Shown: piece by piece, positions 13,901 through 25,934 of the stretch
Position numbering within the stretch: the stretch's first letter is position 1
How the letters are laid out: every line of letters begins with the position of its first letter
Source: Antedon mediterranea
Taxonomy: Eukaryota; Echinodermata; Crinoidea; Comatulida; Antedonidae
Reading direction: 5' to 3'
Assembly: GCF_964355755.1 (NCBI RefSeq)
Contig: NC_092675.1
Span: 31,522,912-31,582,911 of the forward strand
DNA length: 60,000 bases
The notes under the pieces: generated by a model
What the model saw: only the letters and a program-made list of their open reading frames with translations
What the model was told of the DNA's origin: nothing
The model's database searches: none
Translations under genes and position numbers: made by a program

Positions 13901-16900
13901 TACCTGATTTGTTTATGACATTACAAATTCCTTTTTTTATGATAAGCTTACTGTATATATTATTTATAATAATATCACTTACACGTCTTATGAAACGCAT
14001 AGATTGAATTCTCTCGACATCATTGTCTTGACAAAAATCTAAACATCTACCAACAAGAATATCAATTTGTAAATCTAACATAGTTTGTAATGTTGTAGAA
14101 TTTCTTAAAAGATAACGTAAAGCTCTCAAACATCCTGCTCGCAACTCCTTTGAGTTATCAACAAGAGCTACTCTAAGGCAGTACACAATTTCTGATATTG
14201 TAAAGCCAAGTTTATCATCATCTGATACAGAATCAAGGAGCTGAAAGAAAAAAAGACATTAAAAGTAATCACATTGACATTGAGAACTGATGTTTTTCCA
14301 ATAGTAATCACATTGACAGTAAGAGGAATTGATTGGACTGTTGTTGTGGCACCTACACTCTAGCATTTATCCAATCACAAACATCTGCTTTCAAAGTCTC
14401 TACAACTGATCAAACCCTAACTGGTGGATCTATTTTACTTTCACATACATTCTTACCTTCACAAAGTTGTTTAGATAACTCAATCTTTTCCCATACAATA
14501 CTTCACTACTGTTTGTGACATTTAAAAGAATATCTCTTAAATTTTCAGGTGGCTCTGTGAAAATCAATACAACAATAAATACATAACATTAATAATAATA
14601 GAAAAGTAACACACTGATTATAGTTTTTTTAATGTATAAAACTTACTTGTTAGGGCATTAAGATGGCCATTCAGCTCAATATTGTCAACTGTTTTCCTAT
14701 CAGATTGATTAATCACTTCATTTCTCGACACAACCATTTTAAAATGCTTACATGTTATCTAACTGCAATGCATTTATGATATTTGTAACAGTGTTGTATT
14801 TAAACAAAATACAAACTGTATTAAGGTTGAATTATTGTCTGGTAGACTCCCGTCAGACTGACCCTAATCGTGAATGTTATAGTAGTGTTCTCTCTGGCTA
14901 CACTCCACTTTTACAAACAAAAAGGTTGACAGAAGGTAGAGTCAATAATGCACACAGACAGCAACGTGATTACTATGTAATGAATTTTCCTTAATGCAGC
15001 CTGCCAAGTTGTTCTGGTTTGTGCTAATCTATCCAGCTGCTTTCCAAGGGCTTTCTCTCCTAGTTCCTAGTTTCTTTCTCTCTTTAGTTCTTATATTTAT
15101 AAACCCACTGGATAATACTAATACAATATGACTAAACTAACGAGATATAAATCTTGTCAGAGTAACTCTATTTAATGAACTTTGTACTGGGATGGGACAA
15201 CTATAAATCTATTCTTTCTATACTATACTACATAATAATCATTGTCAATATTTGTCAATCTTAAAATATCCTGAACTCTGAATATCAGTAAGATCATGAA
15301 AATGGAGGGAATTGGTGCATTGACCAGATAATCATTCTTAATCTTAGGTCATAACAGCAAAAGTTATAACACCTATAAATATACAGACGTATCTTTGCAA
15401 TTTGATTGGTTAATTTTCTATTTTTGATTATTTTCTCAAATTGTATTTTCAGGTTTTTTGAAGTGTTTGTGCGACAAGCTAGACTGGATGCGTGGTGTAA
15501 ACCAACCCAGGCTTGATGCGCGGTGGAAAACCAACATATAAAGTGCACTATCTATAACTGTTATGCCTCACAGCCAAATTCTGAGTTCTGTACTTGTTAC
15601 CTGTACCTGCTTGGCAATTCTATTCAATAGATGAAAATCAATCTAGTCAGTAATTTGAATTCAGTGAATGAAAGAGTTTTACACAACATTTGAAAATGGA
15701 ATGCACTAAATTAAAAAGAAAATTATAATTTCTAATTTAGCTTTTATCCTAAGAGATTGAATGAATTACTTTGTATTCATCTACTAAACGGATTGCTGGG
15801 AATACCTGAACCAAATCATCTGATTTCCTGTTTTTATACAAATAAAGGTGCTTCACTCTTCCTGTTATTAGGCGGCTCCGGTGGGAATCCTGATAGTCAC
15901 TTCATTAGCACACAAATTATATTGGTTAAAGATTTACAAAAAATATGCTTTGTAATTACACACAAAATAGTCACGTAAATAAAAAACTAATAGCTGTGCA
16001 ATTTAATATAGGTGTATAAATAAACTAATACAGAAAATCCTACTACTAACTACTCTATCAATTCCATTGGTTGTGCAATTTAATATAGGTGTATAAATAA
16101 ACTAATCAAATACAGAAAATCCTACTACTAACTACTTCTCTAACAATTCCAATGGTTGTGCAATTTATTGGGTAATACGAAGTAAATAAAGTAATTATTA
16201 AACTTAATGTAAATGTGCACCATTATATGGGCTAAAAAACATGACGCAAAAGTCATGGAAGAAAATCTCTAAAATATCCGTCTTTGGTAAAATGTTGATT
16301 GAAATTTGAGTTTTAAAACTAAACACCAGCAGCGAAAGTAAAGTTTTGTCCCTTTTGTGAAAAACAAACCTTCCTGTAAAATTACTATCAATTTTTGCAC
16401 ATACAATTGTCAATGGTTTAAATAATTTCTTACAGTTTCATTTAATGATTTTTATCATGCAACTCATTCCAAATATCTCTACAAACAAAAATCCCTCTTG
16501 GCAAATGGTGAGTAAAAACGAAGGTTAGTAAAGTTGGCCTAACCCTTGTACTTAACAAAGTCAATGACTGAAATAAGTGGCAGTCCAAATGATCAGAAAC
16601 CGATAAAATTGTGCACTGATTTTGTTGGCAGATATACAAACAATGAAATAGAAGGAAAGAAGATTGCAAAGCTGTTTTTTTTTTTCAAATCAAGAACTAT
16701 TTTGCAAATAGTAGTAGGCAAACTATATAGGCCTAAGTACATTTATATTAGTATTTAAATTGTGTATTTCTGTTCATAAATGAAAGAATAAATAAATCTG
16801 TTAATTTAGGAGTGTGTTGTTGAAGGAAACTGGACAATCAATATATATAGGCCTTAGCCTGGGAATCCCTTAGCCTAAGGCAGCCTACTATTAGGCCTAG

Positions 16901-17367
16901 CCTAGGCCTAATTCTAAATAATTAATATCACATATCAAATATAAAACTCACAACAAAAGTATTAAATGTAGGCCGTAGTTCTACAAAAATAAGGAGTATC
17001 GAGCAAGATATAGCTAAGCACCGCCCTTGTATTTAGGTTAATAGGACCAAAGTCAAAAGCCTCATTTAACTGGTCGCAAAACCCACCGCGGCAATCGTCG
17101 TTTAAGCCCTGATGTGGTGGAAAAAGTTCCGTATTTGACAACCTAGCTAGGCCTAGCTAGGAAGGCTTACCTTTGTTAAGATCTAACGGCACGTCTGTGT
17201 CTCCAGTTTCTTGACGACCTGTAGGATAAACATTAAATACGTGATGTAATTTATTATAGGAAAAATATAACCTGGGCAAAAATCTACAAACACATAAACA
17301 CACTAGTAGTAGGCCTATTACCTTTTCCTTTTCGATAAGAACGAATTCGTAACATGGGCGCCGCCAT
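3627..17367 (-). CDS. RICTOR: RICTOR, mTORC2-specific subunit (29 exons, complete)
   Basis: Rictor scaffolds mTOR complex 2, which phosphorylates AKT, SGK and PKC. Conceptual splicing gives 1,676 codons (human is about 1,700) and aligns end to end with human RICTOR as I remember it. Exons, 5' to 3': 17367-17322, 17218-17171, 14554-14457, 14240-13983, 13471-13345, 13080-12911, 12644-12577, 12376-12309, 12032-11950, 11713-11626, 11330-11173, 11062-10982, 10701-10601, 10464-10293, 10054-9968, 9859-9813, 9570-9420, 9178-8961, 8800-8674, 8496-8255, 7993-7717, 7577-7485, 7344-7238, 6813-5614, 5334-5190, 4946-4640, 4366-4102, 3999-3861, 3686-3627. All introns are GT/AG and all phases agree. The N-terminus is MAAPMLRIRSYRKGKG. 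Recognisable blocks include LRAGCLRALRYLLRNS, DGLARVILTKMLSSS, NWGMELLVMQLYDKNK, PAHLYGQLVQHKGGADL and RHSRNEQWPVV. The N-terminal half is the armadillo/HEAT-like helical region. Confidence 0.96.
5614..6813 (-). CDS. RICTOR: RICTOR exon 24: large serine-rich regulatory exon
   Basis: This 1,200-base exon is about ten times longer than most exons of the gene and encodes residues ~972-1372. It opens with the end of the helical core (TCFNVLGLLAKTKQG) and then becomes serine/threonine-rich and presumably disordered. The peptide KPRTLTDSA near residue 1201 matches the human segment around Thr1135, the S6K/AGC-kinase site; the K-x-R-x-x-T arrangement is kept. Further conserved islands are RSESFTTDTTQTSGVSSM and SRDANGYAALRALQ, which align with the human RICTOR phosphorylation region. 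Length and order match the family, with no stop or frameshift. Function as a phospho-site is inferred from conservation. Confidence 0.93.
14555..17170. other. RICTOR intron 2 (2.6 kb) with local direct repeats
   Basis: This is the largest intron of RICTOR. It contains a tandem duplication of about 77 bases around 15995-16155 (both copies carry GTGCAATTTAATATAGGTG). It also has a short direct duplication near 15485-15530 with the words GGATGCGTGGTG / TTGATGCGCGGTGG. No transposon-coding frame was seen. The alternative exon at 14647-14737 lies at its downstream end. Confidence 0.6.
14647..14737 (-). CDS. RICTOR: Candidate alternative first coding exon of RICTOR
   Basis: An ATG at 14737 opens a 91-base frame (MVVSRNEVINQSDRKTVDNI...) ending at a consensus donor GTAAGT in phase 1. 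That is exactly the phase needed to join RICTOR exon 3 at 14554. A TAG lies in frame upstream of the ATG. If the segment were spliced as an internal exon from the CAG upstream of the ATG, the phase-1 entry frame would hit TAA. It therefore fits an alternative 5' coding exon from a promoter in intron 2, not a cassette exon. No homologue is recognised, and a chance open frame of 30 codons with a good donor cannot be excluded. Confidence 0.4.
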
Positions 17368-17420
17368 GTTAAAAATGAAGTGTTTGCGCATGCGTATTTT
17401 CTGTTATGAAATGGTTTTTA

Positions 17421-18045
17421 GTCGCGTGGACGCGACTCTTTCACTATGTCGGTGGTTGGTCTGTCGGTCTGTCGGTCTGTCTGTCGGTCCGGCATCACTA
17501 TGCGTTTTATCACTTTTCTGTACTTTTTTAACTGTTTTGATGTACAGACAATTAGTCACGTGGGTGGACGCGACTCTATAGTTCACTATGTCGGTCGGTC
17601 TGTCGGTCTGTCTGTCGGTCCTGTATCACTATGCGTTTTATCGCTTTTCTGTACTTTTTGAACTGTTTTGATGTAGAGACAATTAGTCGCGTGGGTGGAC
17701 GCGACTCTATAGTTCACTATGTCGGTCGGTCGGTCTGTCGGTCTGTCTGTCGGTCCGGTATCACTATGCGTTTTATCGCTTTTCTGTACTTTTTGAACTG
17801 TTTTGATGTACAGACAATTAGTCGCGTGGGTGGACGCGACTCAATAGTTCACTATGTCGGTCGGTCTGTCGGTCTGTCGGTCTGTCTGTCGGTCCGGTAT
17901 CACTATGCGTTTTATCGCTTTTCTGTACTTTTTTAACTGTTTTGATGTACAGACAAGTTTTAACTATGTCGGTCGGTCTGTCGGTCGGTCTGTCGGGTAT
18001 CTTTACTTTTTGAACTGTTTTGATGTACAGAAAAGTTTTAAAGTA
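17421..18045. repeat. CpG-rich minisatellite (~130-bp units) upstream of RICTOR
   Basis: About four and a half units of 130-135 bp. Each contains the palindrome GTCGCGT-n-ACGCGAC (17421, 17556 with one change, 17686, 17821), a run of GGTCTGTCGGTC-type tetranucleotides, and a common block ATCACTATGCGTTTTATCGC. The last unit is shortened. The array starts about 54 bases upstream of the RICTOR initiator codon. Long open frames on both strands here come from the CGGT/CTGT repetition and are not genes. Confidence 0.85.
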
Positions 18046-20180
18046 CATTACTTTTTTAAAGTTCATTTTTTTCTGAGAGCACGCGACTTATGGCTGTTGG
18101 CCTTGTTGGTTTTATCCTATTACATTATAGAAAAGTGGTTTATGCCGGTATCAATCAATTCAAGTCAGTTCCAATATTACAACCAATAATATGTACACAT
18201 TTTATTTAAATGAATTTTCTTTGTTTTCTTATAACATTATACAAGCCAAATTAAAAAATAATGATCATTGTACTTTGATATAATAAAATTATATTTCTAA
18301 AGTATTAATTATTTTCATTTGTCCTTCGGGGAGTGAGAACAGAAAATGTAGAACTATAAGTAAAATGGATGGGTGTGAAAGCTAAACATTAGCAAATCTA
18401 AATTTCTCTATTGGAGACAGTTGCTCTATTCTGGACACAAATAATACAGGTCTACTGTCGCTTTTCTGAAACACACTTTTTTGAACAATTCTGAATTTTC
18501 TTATTTCGACAGTTCTCAGCCTGTGGCTCATTTCAAAATGTTGGACATATGAATATATTAGACAATTTCTCTATTTTGGAAACAATCATATCGACAAATA
18601 TACATGTACAAAACGCAGGTAGGCCTAAACGCACGTAGGCCTATACGTTTTATATTATTTATTAGTGGATAATGAAGTACATCAAATAAGTAGTTATTGT
18701 AATATAACTTTTGATGAGAATTTTACTACAAAGAAAGTTGGTAGGGTATTACAAAGTTTCTCTAATAATAATAATAATATCCATGTAATACGCTAACTAA
18801 GAAACCTATGGGGCACCACGACGGTATTTCAACTGTGGAATCAACATTTTCATCATCTAAGTCGTTAATGAAGTACAAAAAATAAAGATTTATTGAAAAT
18901 ATAACTTTTAAAGAATTTTACTACAAATGAAGTTGTAGGATAATACAAAATGCCTCTATAATAATAATAATATTTATTAGGATATACACGTTTTTAACAC
19001 CGGAAAACATGCGAGGTTAGTCTATGTAATTACAAAATTTAAACAACAAATTACTGTCAAAACATTAACACAGCATAAATCTTATGAGAGTTATTTTGAA
19101 ATTTTGAAATAGTGTGCTTCCTAGGACATACCAAACCTTAATAGATAGGTCATCAAATAAACCCAAGTGTCTACACAATTCATAATACAATAATACAAAA
19201 ACTGCAATAATATTATTAGTTTGCGCAATTCTTCAATTTCAAAGATTCTGTTGATAGTTTATATATTTTAGACACGACAAGCACCACATACCGCTATGCC
19301 ATCTGGACATTCTCATCACACTCAAATGAGTCTACTTTCAACTTAATATTGGTAAAAATACATTTGCCACACGTGGCCTTTCAAACATATACTTCAGTTA
19401 GACGAAAATCAAAAGCAAACTCACGGTAGTGCTCGTAAGAGATACAACCAATCGACAAATATCTAAGTAAAAAAATACAATACTAAGCAACGCTTATGGG
19501 GCAACAACATTTATATTAAACTGTAAAATATCATTATAATATTCACGCAGGTTTTATTAATTATCATCTCAGTGGATAATGAGGTACAACAATAAAGATT
19601 TATTAAAATATAAATGTTGATGAGAATTAGGTAGTTTCTCTATAACCAACAAATATCCATGTAAAAATACACTAACTAAGCAACCTATGAGGCACCACAC
19701 AACGATAATGTAAACTGCAAAAAAATATCATTATAATATTTTATTATTAGGCCTATTATCAATTATTTCCATCATCTCAGTGGATAATGAAGTACAAAAA
19801 ATAAAGATTTATTGAAATATAACCTTTGATGAGGATTTTAGAAAGTAAGTTGGTAGGATGATTACATTTATGACACACCAAGTAAATCAATCACCCAACT
19901 AAACTAGGCACGCACCAGTTATATAATAAGTATTTACTACTTAGGCCTATACATGGTATTTGTTATATAAATGAATGCATTGCACTTGTTAACTGGTCAT
20001 GACGACGACGCCGCGTCGAAACAAGCTTCTTCCATCTGTTGTTGCGTTTTTCTAAACTCAGCATATTTTCACTCTACCCTGTGTTCATATTAAACTTTTA
20101 TAACATTGAAATAAACACAAAGTTACACTACATGATGCAGTTTGATTCATTCATGAAATACTGTATGAACAGAAAACAAG
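18046..20180. other. Intergenic region with four diverged repeat copies
   Basis: No gene is seen. A 70-100 base segment beginning GTGGATAATGAAGTAC and containing AAAGATTTATTGAAA recurs, diverged, near 18659, 18865, 19565 and 19776. Copies are followed by ATGAGAATTTTACTAC or similar words. This looks like an old tandem or dispersed family. The plus-strand frame at 20039-20251 is antisense to the last transporter exon and is not treated as a gene. Confidence 0.5.
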
Positions 20181-23100
20181 CTATGCCAACGTTTCTGTAT
20201 TTTCATCAGATGCTGAATAATCTTCGTGTGTTTGGCTGTCCAGATTCTTGATTCTGTTATCTCTTGGAATCTTCCAAAGCTGTAATTCAAATTCAGAAGT
20301 AGGCCCTACATTAAGGATGTATTTTGGTTGTTTAAATAATGTAGAAACAAATTAACGAGAAACCGGGATATCTATAGCATTTAGTATTTATTATTTTTTA
20401 TAAAACTGAAATCTTACCTTAACAGAAAAGAAGAAGAAACATGCAAAAATAGCACCCAACACCTTCAAAGCCACAAAAGTACCAATGAAGCCAAAACGAT
20501 ATTGTTCAAGATCGTATATTAGACATGCACCATTTCCAGCATCTGTTTCTTGACGATATAAACATGTGGAAGAAATAGCGGCACCAAAGTATAGGCTAGC
20601 AGGTAAGAAACCTATAATATACAAATCAATAAGTTAAGGCGCATAGTTACAATTCGTTTATAGGCCTAGGCTATTTCATACCGTAAGAATCATCTTTCAA
20701 ATACGATAATTTAAACAGATACGGTCATTACCTAGTGCTCTTACTACAAGACTCTGGTAACCCATCGCCATACCTCTGTCCTCGTCATTTACGGATCTAA
20801 ATACAAAACAGAAATTAGAGCAAAGGCTGCAGTATTTTCAAGGAATATAAACAGACGAAAAGATGAACATTCGGTGATGAATCGATAAAAAAGCTCCTAC
20901 CAAAGGGAAAAGACTTATTGTCAAAGGTTGGGACCCCGATAAGACCGACCCCCCATCCCTATATCTTATAAATAGTTAATAACAATTACATTATTAAGTA
21001 ATACCTTATACCTTAATGTTGCCATCAGGCATGGATTTGTTCTCATACTGGCAAACGTTGAAATTATCGCAACAAATAGAGCAAATACAAATGTTTTATC
21101 ACAAACAAAATTGCATACGCCCTCAGTAGCCGCAGGAAAGTCACTGTCCGTGTAAGATTGACCAATGCATGCACAGTCCGAAAAATTCTGTTAAATATAC
21201 AAACATTAAAACAAACAATATATATTCTTTGTTAGCTTTATTCTATATATGCCTATATCATCTAATAAATGTTTAAAAACAAATTGTACCACATCTAAAC
21301 TCTAAAATTACCACTTAGATAATTTTTTTTTTTAATCACTCAGTCAAATATTGACAATAACTTTGATACCATTTTATTGTTATCAATATCATTGTGCCGT
21401 GTAGTACATCCTGCATGGCACGGGGATAGATACGTTACACCATCTGCGCCACAAACAGGTTCGTAAACACCGTTAGAACATGAGCAGTGCTGATTGCAGG
21501 CACCAGCAGCAACTGGTAAACTTCTGCTAAGGATGAAACAAAACTAATTAGGTGATCTTTTTTAAAAAGATTTGCTTTAAATATTTGTATTGAAGTTTTA
21601 TAATACCACTACTTATTTTCACATTTAAATTGCAGAGGTCTGTATTTTTATATTAATAATAAGTAATTTTTATACCAATGATTTTGATTGATGATGAAAC
21701 TCTAAACAGTTATTATTGTTTTTGAAGCCAATGAGTAGATATAAACTTTTTTAGATGTTTTTCATTGCAGTATATCTCGAAATCTTATCTTACGAAAAGT
21801 AAGGTTGTAGAATCTCAACCGTATTAGAAATAGTAAACTGTTTAGGCGAGTCGAGAATGTGGTACTTACAATTGTTGGTGATTTTCATAGTGAACAGTTA
21901 CACCAGCTATTTCAGGATTGGTACATCCAATAAAGAGTACAGGAATTGACAAACACGCCGCCGTCAAACAAATGCTTACTACCATGATAGATAAGCCACG
22001 NNNNNNNNNNNNNNNNNNNNNNNNNNNNNNNNNNNNNNNNNNNNNNNNNNNNNNNNNNNNNNNNNNNNNNNNNNNNNNNNNNNNNNNNNNNNNNNNNNNN
22101 NNNNNNNNNNNNNNNNNNNNNNNNNNNNNNNNNNNNNNNNNNNNNNNNNNNNNNNNNNNNNNNNNNNNNNNNNNNNNNNNNNNNNNNNNNNNNNNNNNNN
22201 TAACTTTAGTTTTAACCTTTTTATTATAAAACTGCTTATAACGTTGCCAGCTATATTACCTGGAGCTGTGGTAAGACCTAAACAAAAATTTAAAAAAATT
22301 AATGAAATAAAAAGAGAAAAAAGTAAGATCATTATAATGGGCCCTAAATCTGTTTTAAATGAGGCCAAAAAGTACTATGAATAACATCGTTGTTTAGTGG
22401 AGTTTCATTTTCTTTGAAGAAATGTTTTTAAACTTTGCAGAACTTACCAACGATGATTGAGGTAATAGCTGGAGCTACATTAAACTGCACTTGTATATAC
22501 TTGGCAACAAAGAATATGAAACCTCCAATGATTGCTATGTCACAGGTTGATACCAATAATACGGATGTCAATACAGGATTCATTATCAGTCTTTTCATTG
22601 CTTTCACAAAACCTAAACAATAAACAAATACTAATGATATTTTTTTAATTTATTGTATACAAAATGCAATGAAGTAATTTCTTTACAATATCACAAACAT
22701 CTATATTGGTCAACATAATAAAATTAGCAACAATTTATATAACAAGTTTGTTTATGGTAATTGTGTGTTATTGTATTATATAACGAAATACTGGTGAAAC
22801 TACAATGTAAAACAAACTGGTTAAATGAGTATTTGTGCATTAATAAGGCAATACCAATTCAATGGAAACGTATTATTAAGGAGGTAGATATTTTCAATTG
22901 TGATGATAATGATGAATTAGTTGGGACCAAGTATGAGATTAATACTACCAAACTAATATACTCATGGTTTGTGAAAGAATATTTCATTATTCCAATGTCA
23001 CAACTAAAATGGGAAGAGTACTTCAATGATAACAACATTGATTGGAAAACTTCTTGGTCACGGAAAGTATGTAAAATGAAAGATAAGAAACTAGCACAAT

Positions 23101-25156
23101 TCAATTATAAGATGTTACATAGAATACTGCCTACCAACAAACGGCTGTATCAGTGGAAAGTTAAGGAAACACAAACGTGTGACAAATGTGGAGAAATTGA
23201 AAATGAAAATCATTTGTTTTTTAGTTGTAGATTTATTCAGAAATATTGGAGGAAAATGCTTAGTATCTTTGTAAGTTTAAATCACAATAATATATCATTT
23301 AAACAATTAATACTAGGAACGGGAGATAAGCTAATAGATTATATTTACACTTTTGCAGCATTTACTATTTATAGAATAAAAATGTTATCTGCACTAAATA
23401 AGCCAGTGGGTAAATCTTTATGGAATTCATTTAAAAGCAATATGTTATATAACATTGAATGTGAAACATACAATAAAGAAACAAGTATAGAAAAATGGGT
23501 AGCTTTAAGAAATAAGATTATGATAATATAATTTCTAATTTGATACGATTAACCGAAAAAGAATTACAGTGATACGGGTTACTGGTGGTACTGAGCTATT
23601 ATTGTTTTTTTTTATCATGTATATAAATATATTGTATAATCCGGGTTGTAAAATGAAAACAAACAAATGAAAATGTGTGAACTATTTTAAAACGGGATAG
23701 ATGATAATGATGATCCTGTCAAGTGTATAACAAAATATAAGAAAATTAATGAAAAAAGGAGTAATACAGAATTCATATATGTAAAAATGTTACTTATGAA
23801 CTGTAACGACATTTACAAGTTAAATAATACGATTTTATGTAATATGAGATATGAATGTGAATAAAAGTGGTGTTTGCGCCACAAAAGAGAAAAAAAAAAT
23901 TGTGTGTTATTGATAATTTGGTTACTGTAATATTATTATAAAACAAATTTGCATATTTTTTACAAGTAGCGAGATTCTGATAGTAAGGCTCAATTTGAGA
24001 AGTTAACTTTGTAAATATTGTATCTTACCAACAATATTTGCCAAGATGCTAGATTCATTGAACATACGAAAGGAGATTCCAACCATAATGTCTTCGTTTT
24101 TACCATCATCTTTAATCATTCGGCTACATATCTGACATTCGTGCTTGGTGAGGTGTCGTGGAAAGAAAAACATTGGTAAAGACAATAATAACATTAAAGC
24201 ACTGGCACAAAGATATCCAAGCCACCAAGCACCTAGCCAAGTTGGATCTCGAAATCCTAAAGGCTTGTCTTCTACACTAAAGCGTTCGAAGTCAACGTAC
24301 AATGACAAACACTTGTAACTAGTAAAGAACCCCAGAAGAGGTCCAAATGATGTCATCGACATAAAGGTACCTAAGAAAGGATAATTATTACAACAATTAT
24401 TTAATTGGTTAAACAATTTAGGAGAAGCATAAAATAACTCATTTAAATTGATCATAAATGCAAGTAGCTTTCATTAAAATCAATTTAAACGACAAAAATT
24501 ACAAATATGGTAAACGATTACAGTAAATTAAAGGTTGTATAATTACCAATATAAATCGATGTTGTGGAAGGATCGATTGTAGAATCATCAAGATAAGTAA
24601 GTGTCAACGGGAATAATGGTGATGTACCAAAACCAATCAACAAATTGCCAATACAAAGCCAAGCAATGCCGCTCATGTCTTTCTCAACATACACTGTTTC
24701 CAGTATTTCTTCAGCCGAATTATTACCAAGGGTAACATTGCAAAGTGGACCAGTATTTTGTTGTTCATCGTTTGTTGACATGCCTTTGTATTGATAATTA
24801 TCATTGAAAAAATGCGGCACCGCACAACAGAAATAACCGAGTGAACTAACTATAGCTCCAATTCCAATAATTCTTGGCTGATTTGACTTCGATCCGTAAT
24901 ATGTTATAAATAAGACAGATGAAAAACTTGATGCATCGGTTATGATACCTATCAATCCAGACATTTTACTGTCAAATTGAAATTGTTTTTCAAGTGTGCT
25001 TATCACACCACCAAAATATGATGTAGCAGCAACTGCAGTTAGGAATTGTAGACATGCAGTAACAAGAAATGGAATCGGGTGGTCAATAGTAGGCCTACCA
25101 AATTTGTGTTTAATACAGCTTTTAGAACGGTCACTATCTGAAGATTGCTTTTTCAT
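20181..25156 (-). CDS. SLCO/OATP-family organic anion transporter (assembly gap inside)
   Basis: This is a plasma-membrane transporter with 12 expected membrane helices. Exons: 25156-24547, 24370-24029, 22612-22448, 22277 into the gap, gap to 21870, 21526-21370, 21187-21012, 20796-20732, 20611-20418, 20279-20181. All resolvable phases agree and the stop is at 20183-20181. The family signature appears as DPTWLGAWWLGYLC in exon 2, after GPLLGFFTSYKCLSLYVDFE. Exon 1 has the first helices (LEKQFQFDSKMSGLIGIITD). The exon at 21370-21526 encodes the Kazal-like extracellular loop (CNQHCSC...PVCGADGVTYLSPCHAGC). Later exons carry CDKTFVFALFVAII and GACLIYDLEQYRFGFIG, typical of OATP C-termini. The start is taken at the first in-frame ATG, leaving a tail ending in KHKFGRPTIDHP before helix 1. 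Substrate and orthologue group cannot be assigned. Confidence 0.93.
21370..21526 (-). CDS. OATP exon encoding the Kazal-type extracellular loop
   Basis: The exon enters in phase 2 and leaves in phase 0. It gives a cysteine-rich segment CNQHCSCSNG followed by PVCGADGVTYLSPCHAGC. The spacing matches the Kazal-like module in the large loop between helices 9 and 10 of OATPs, where all cysteines are usually disulfide-bonded. The eight cysteines between residues AGAC and AGCT are intact. The next exon supplies SDCACIG and CNFVC, the remaining cysteines of that loop. Confidence 0.9.
22001..22200. other. Assembly gap (200 N) within the transporter gene
   Basis: A 200-base run of N interrupts coding sequence: the exon entering from 22277 (GLTTAPGNIAGNVISSFIIK) and the exon leaving at 21870 (SIMVVSICLTAACLSIP) both run into it. 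Whether these are one exon or two cannot be told. The round number suggests a placeholder, so the true size is unknown. Confidence 0.95.
22640..23900 (+). mobile_element. 5'-truncated L1/Tx1-like LINE, 3' end, in OATP intron 2
   Basis: An open frame at 22761-23531 encodes the C-terminal tail of a non-LTR retrotransposon polymerase protein. The segment KLAQFNYKMLHRILPTNKRL followed by C-x2-C-x7-H-x4-C (CDKCGEIENENHLFFSC) is the zf-RVT type domain found after the reverse transcriptase in L1/Tx1-clade elements. The reverse transcriptase core is absent, so the copy is 5' truncated. After the stop comes about 350 bases of 3' UTR ending in an A-rich run near 23889-23899. It lies in the intron between transporter exons 24029-24370 and 22448-22612, in the opposite orientation to the host gene. 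The coding tail has no stop codon, suggesting a fairly young insertion. Confidence 0.8.
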
Positions 25157-25589
25157 TTTTGCCAGAGCAGTTGCTTTCTTAAAAACAAAAACGATTACAA
25201 ATACAATAGCAGTAACGAGTGTTATAACTTGTACAATATACGTACCCACTTATTTTCTCTTGTTTTGTAGGCAGATTCTGTAGGTCATACTATATTAAGT
25301 ACTCTTTATTCGCGATAATTAACATTTATTATAGAAGGGTTATTATAAAGCTATGATTGATTAATTATCATCTTGGACCCCATAAAATATTTGAAACAAA
25401 TAAATAAATTTGTATACTATTTTATTCATATCCTGATGATTCATAGTTTTATTGCCTTTATAAATTAGGCTAAAGTACGCATATTAATTGACCTGGAGCG
25501 AGGTGGGTCGAAATTAATTGAATGCTCTGTCTATACCAATGATAGGCCTATCGCCACCTATGATCGTTATGATAAATGTTAACATTTCA

Positions 25590-25831
25590 ACTATCCAGAT
25601 GCCTCAGCACTAAGGCCCTGCCACAGCCTTTTGGGGTCGTTTCCACCATATCACCAGATGCATTGATGTTGTCGCCTCATGATGTGTGGTGGAAAGGGGG
25701 ACGTATGATATGTGAACTCCAAACACAGTGGCTCGCATAGCCTTAACTCTATTCCATCGACCAGCGTGGGAATCGAACCCACGACATACGTGTTGTAAAC
25801 ACGACGCTCAGACGACTGAGCTAACTGATCA
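25590..25831 (-). repeat. tRNA-derived SINE-like element with tRNA-Val(UAC)-like head
   Basis: Read on the minus strand, 25831-25757 folds as a tRNA: acceptor GATCAGT pairing GCTGGTC, D stem GCTC/GAGC, anticodon loop TTTACAA (anticodon UAC), T arm GTGGG-TTCGATT-CCCAC. The D loop lacks the usual GG and one anticodon-stem pair is mismatched. About 160 bases of non-tRNA sequence follow downstream (toward 25590). A polymerase III-driven SINE or tRNA pseudogene fits better than a working tRNA. The 3' boundary is approximate. Confidence 0.55.
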
Positions 25832-25934
25832 TTTTGGTTTTAGCAAGGTTAATAGGCCTAGGATATTTATGTCGTAATGATCAATTACGTAATACACGTA
25901 TAAATAGACTATTATCAGCTCTTCAGTCATGTAC

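Noticed and set aside
17354-18189. Overlapping frames with VGLSVCRSV-type peptides
   Set aside because: They are products of the CGGTCTGT repetition in the RICTOR-upstream minisatellite, open on both strands.
25757-25831. Functional tRNA-Val gene
   Set aside because: The D loop lacks GG, one anticodon-stem pair is mismatched and a long tail follows; a SINE or pseudogene fits better.
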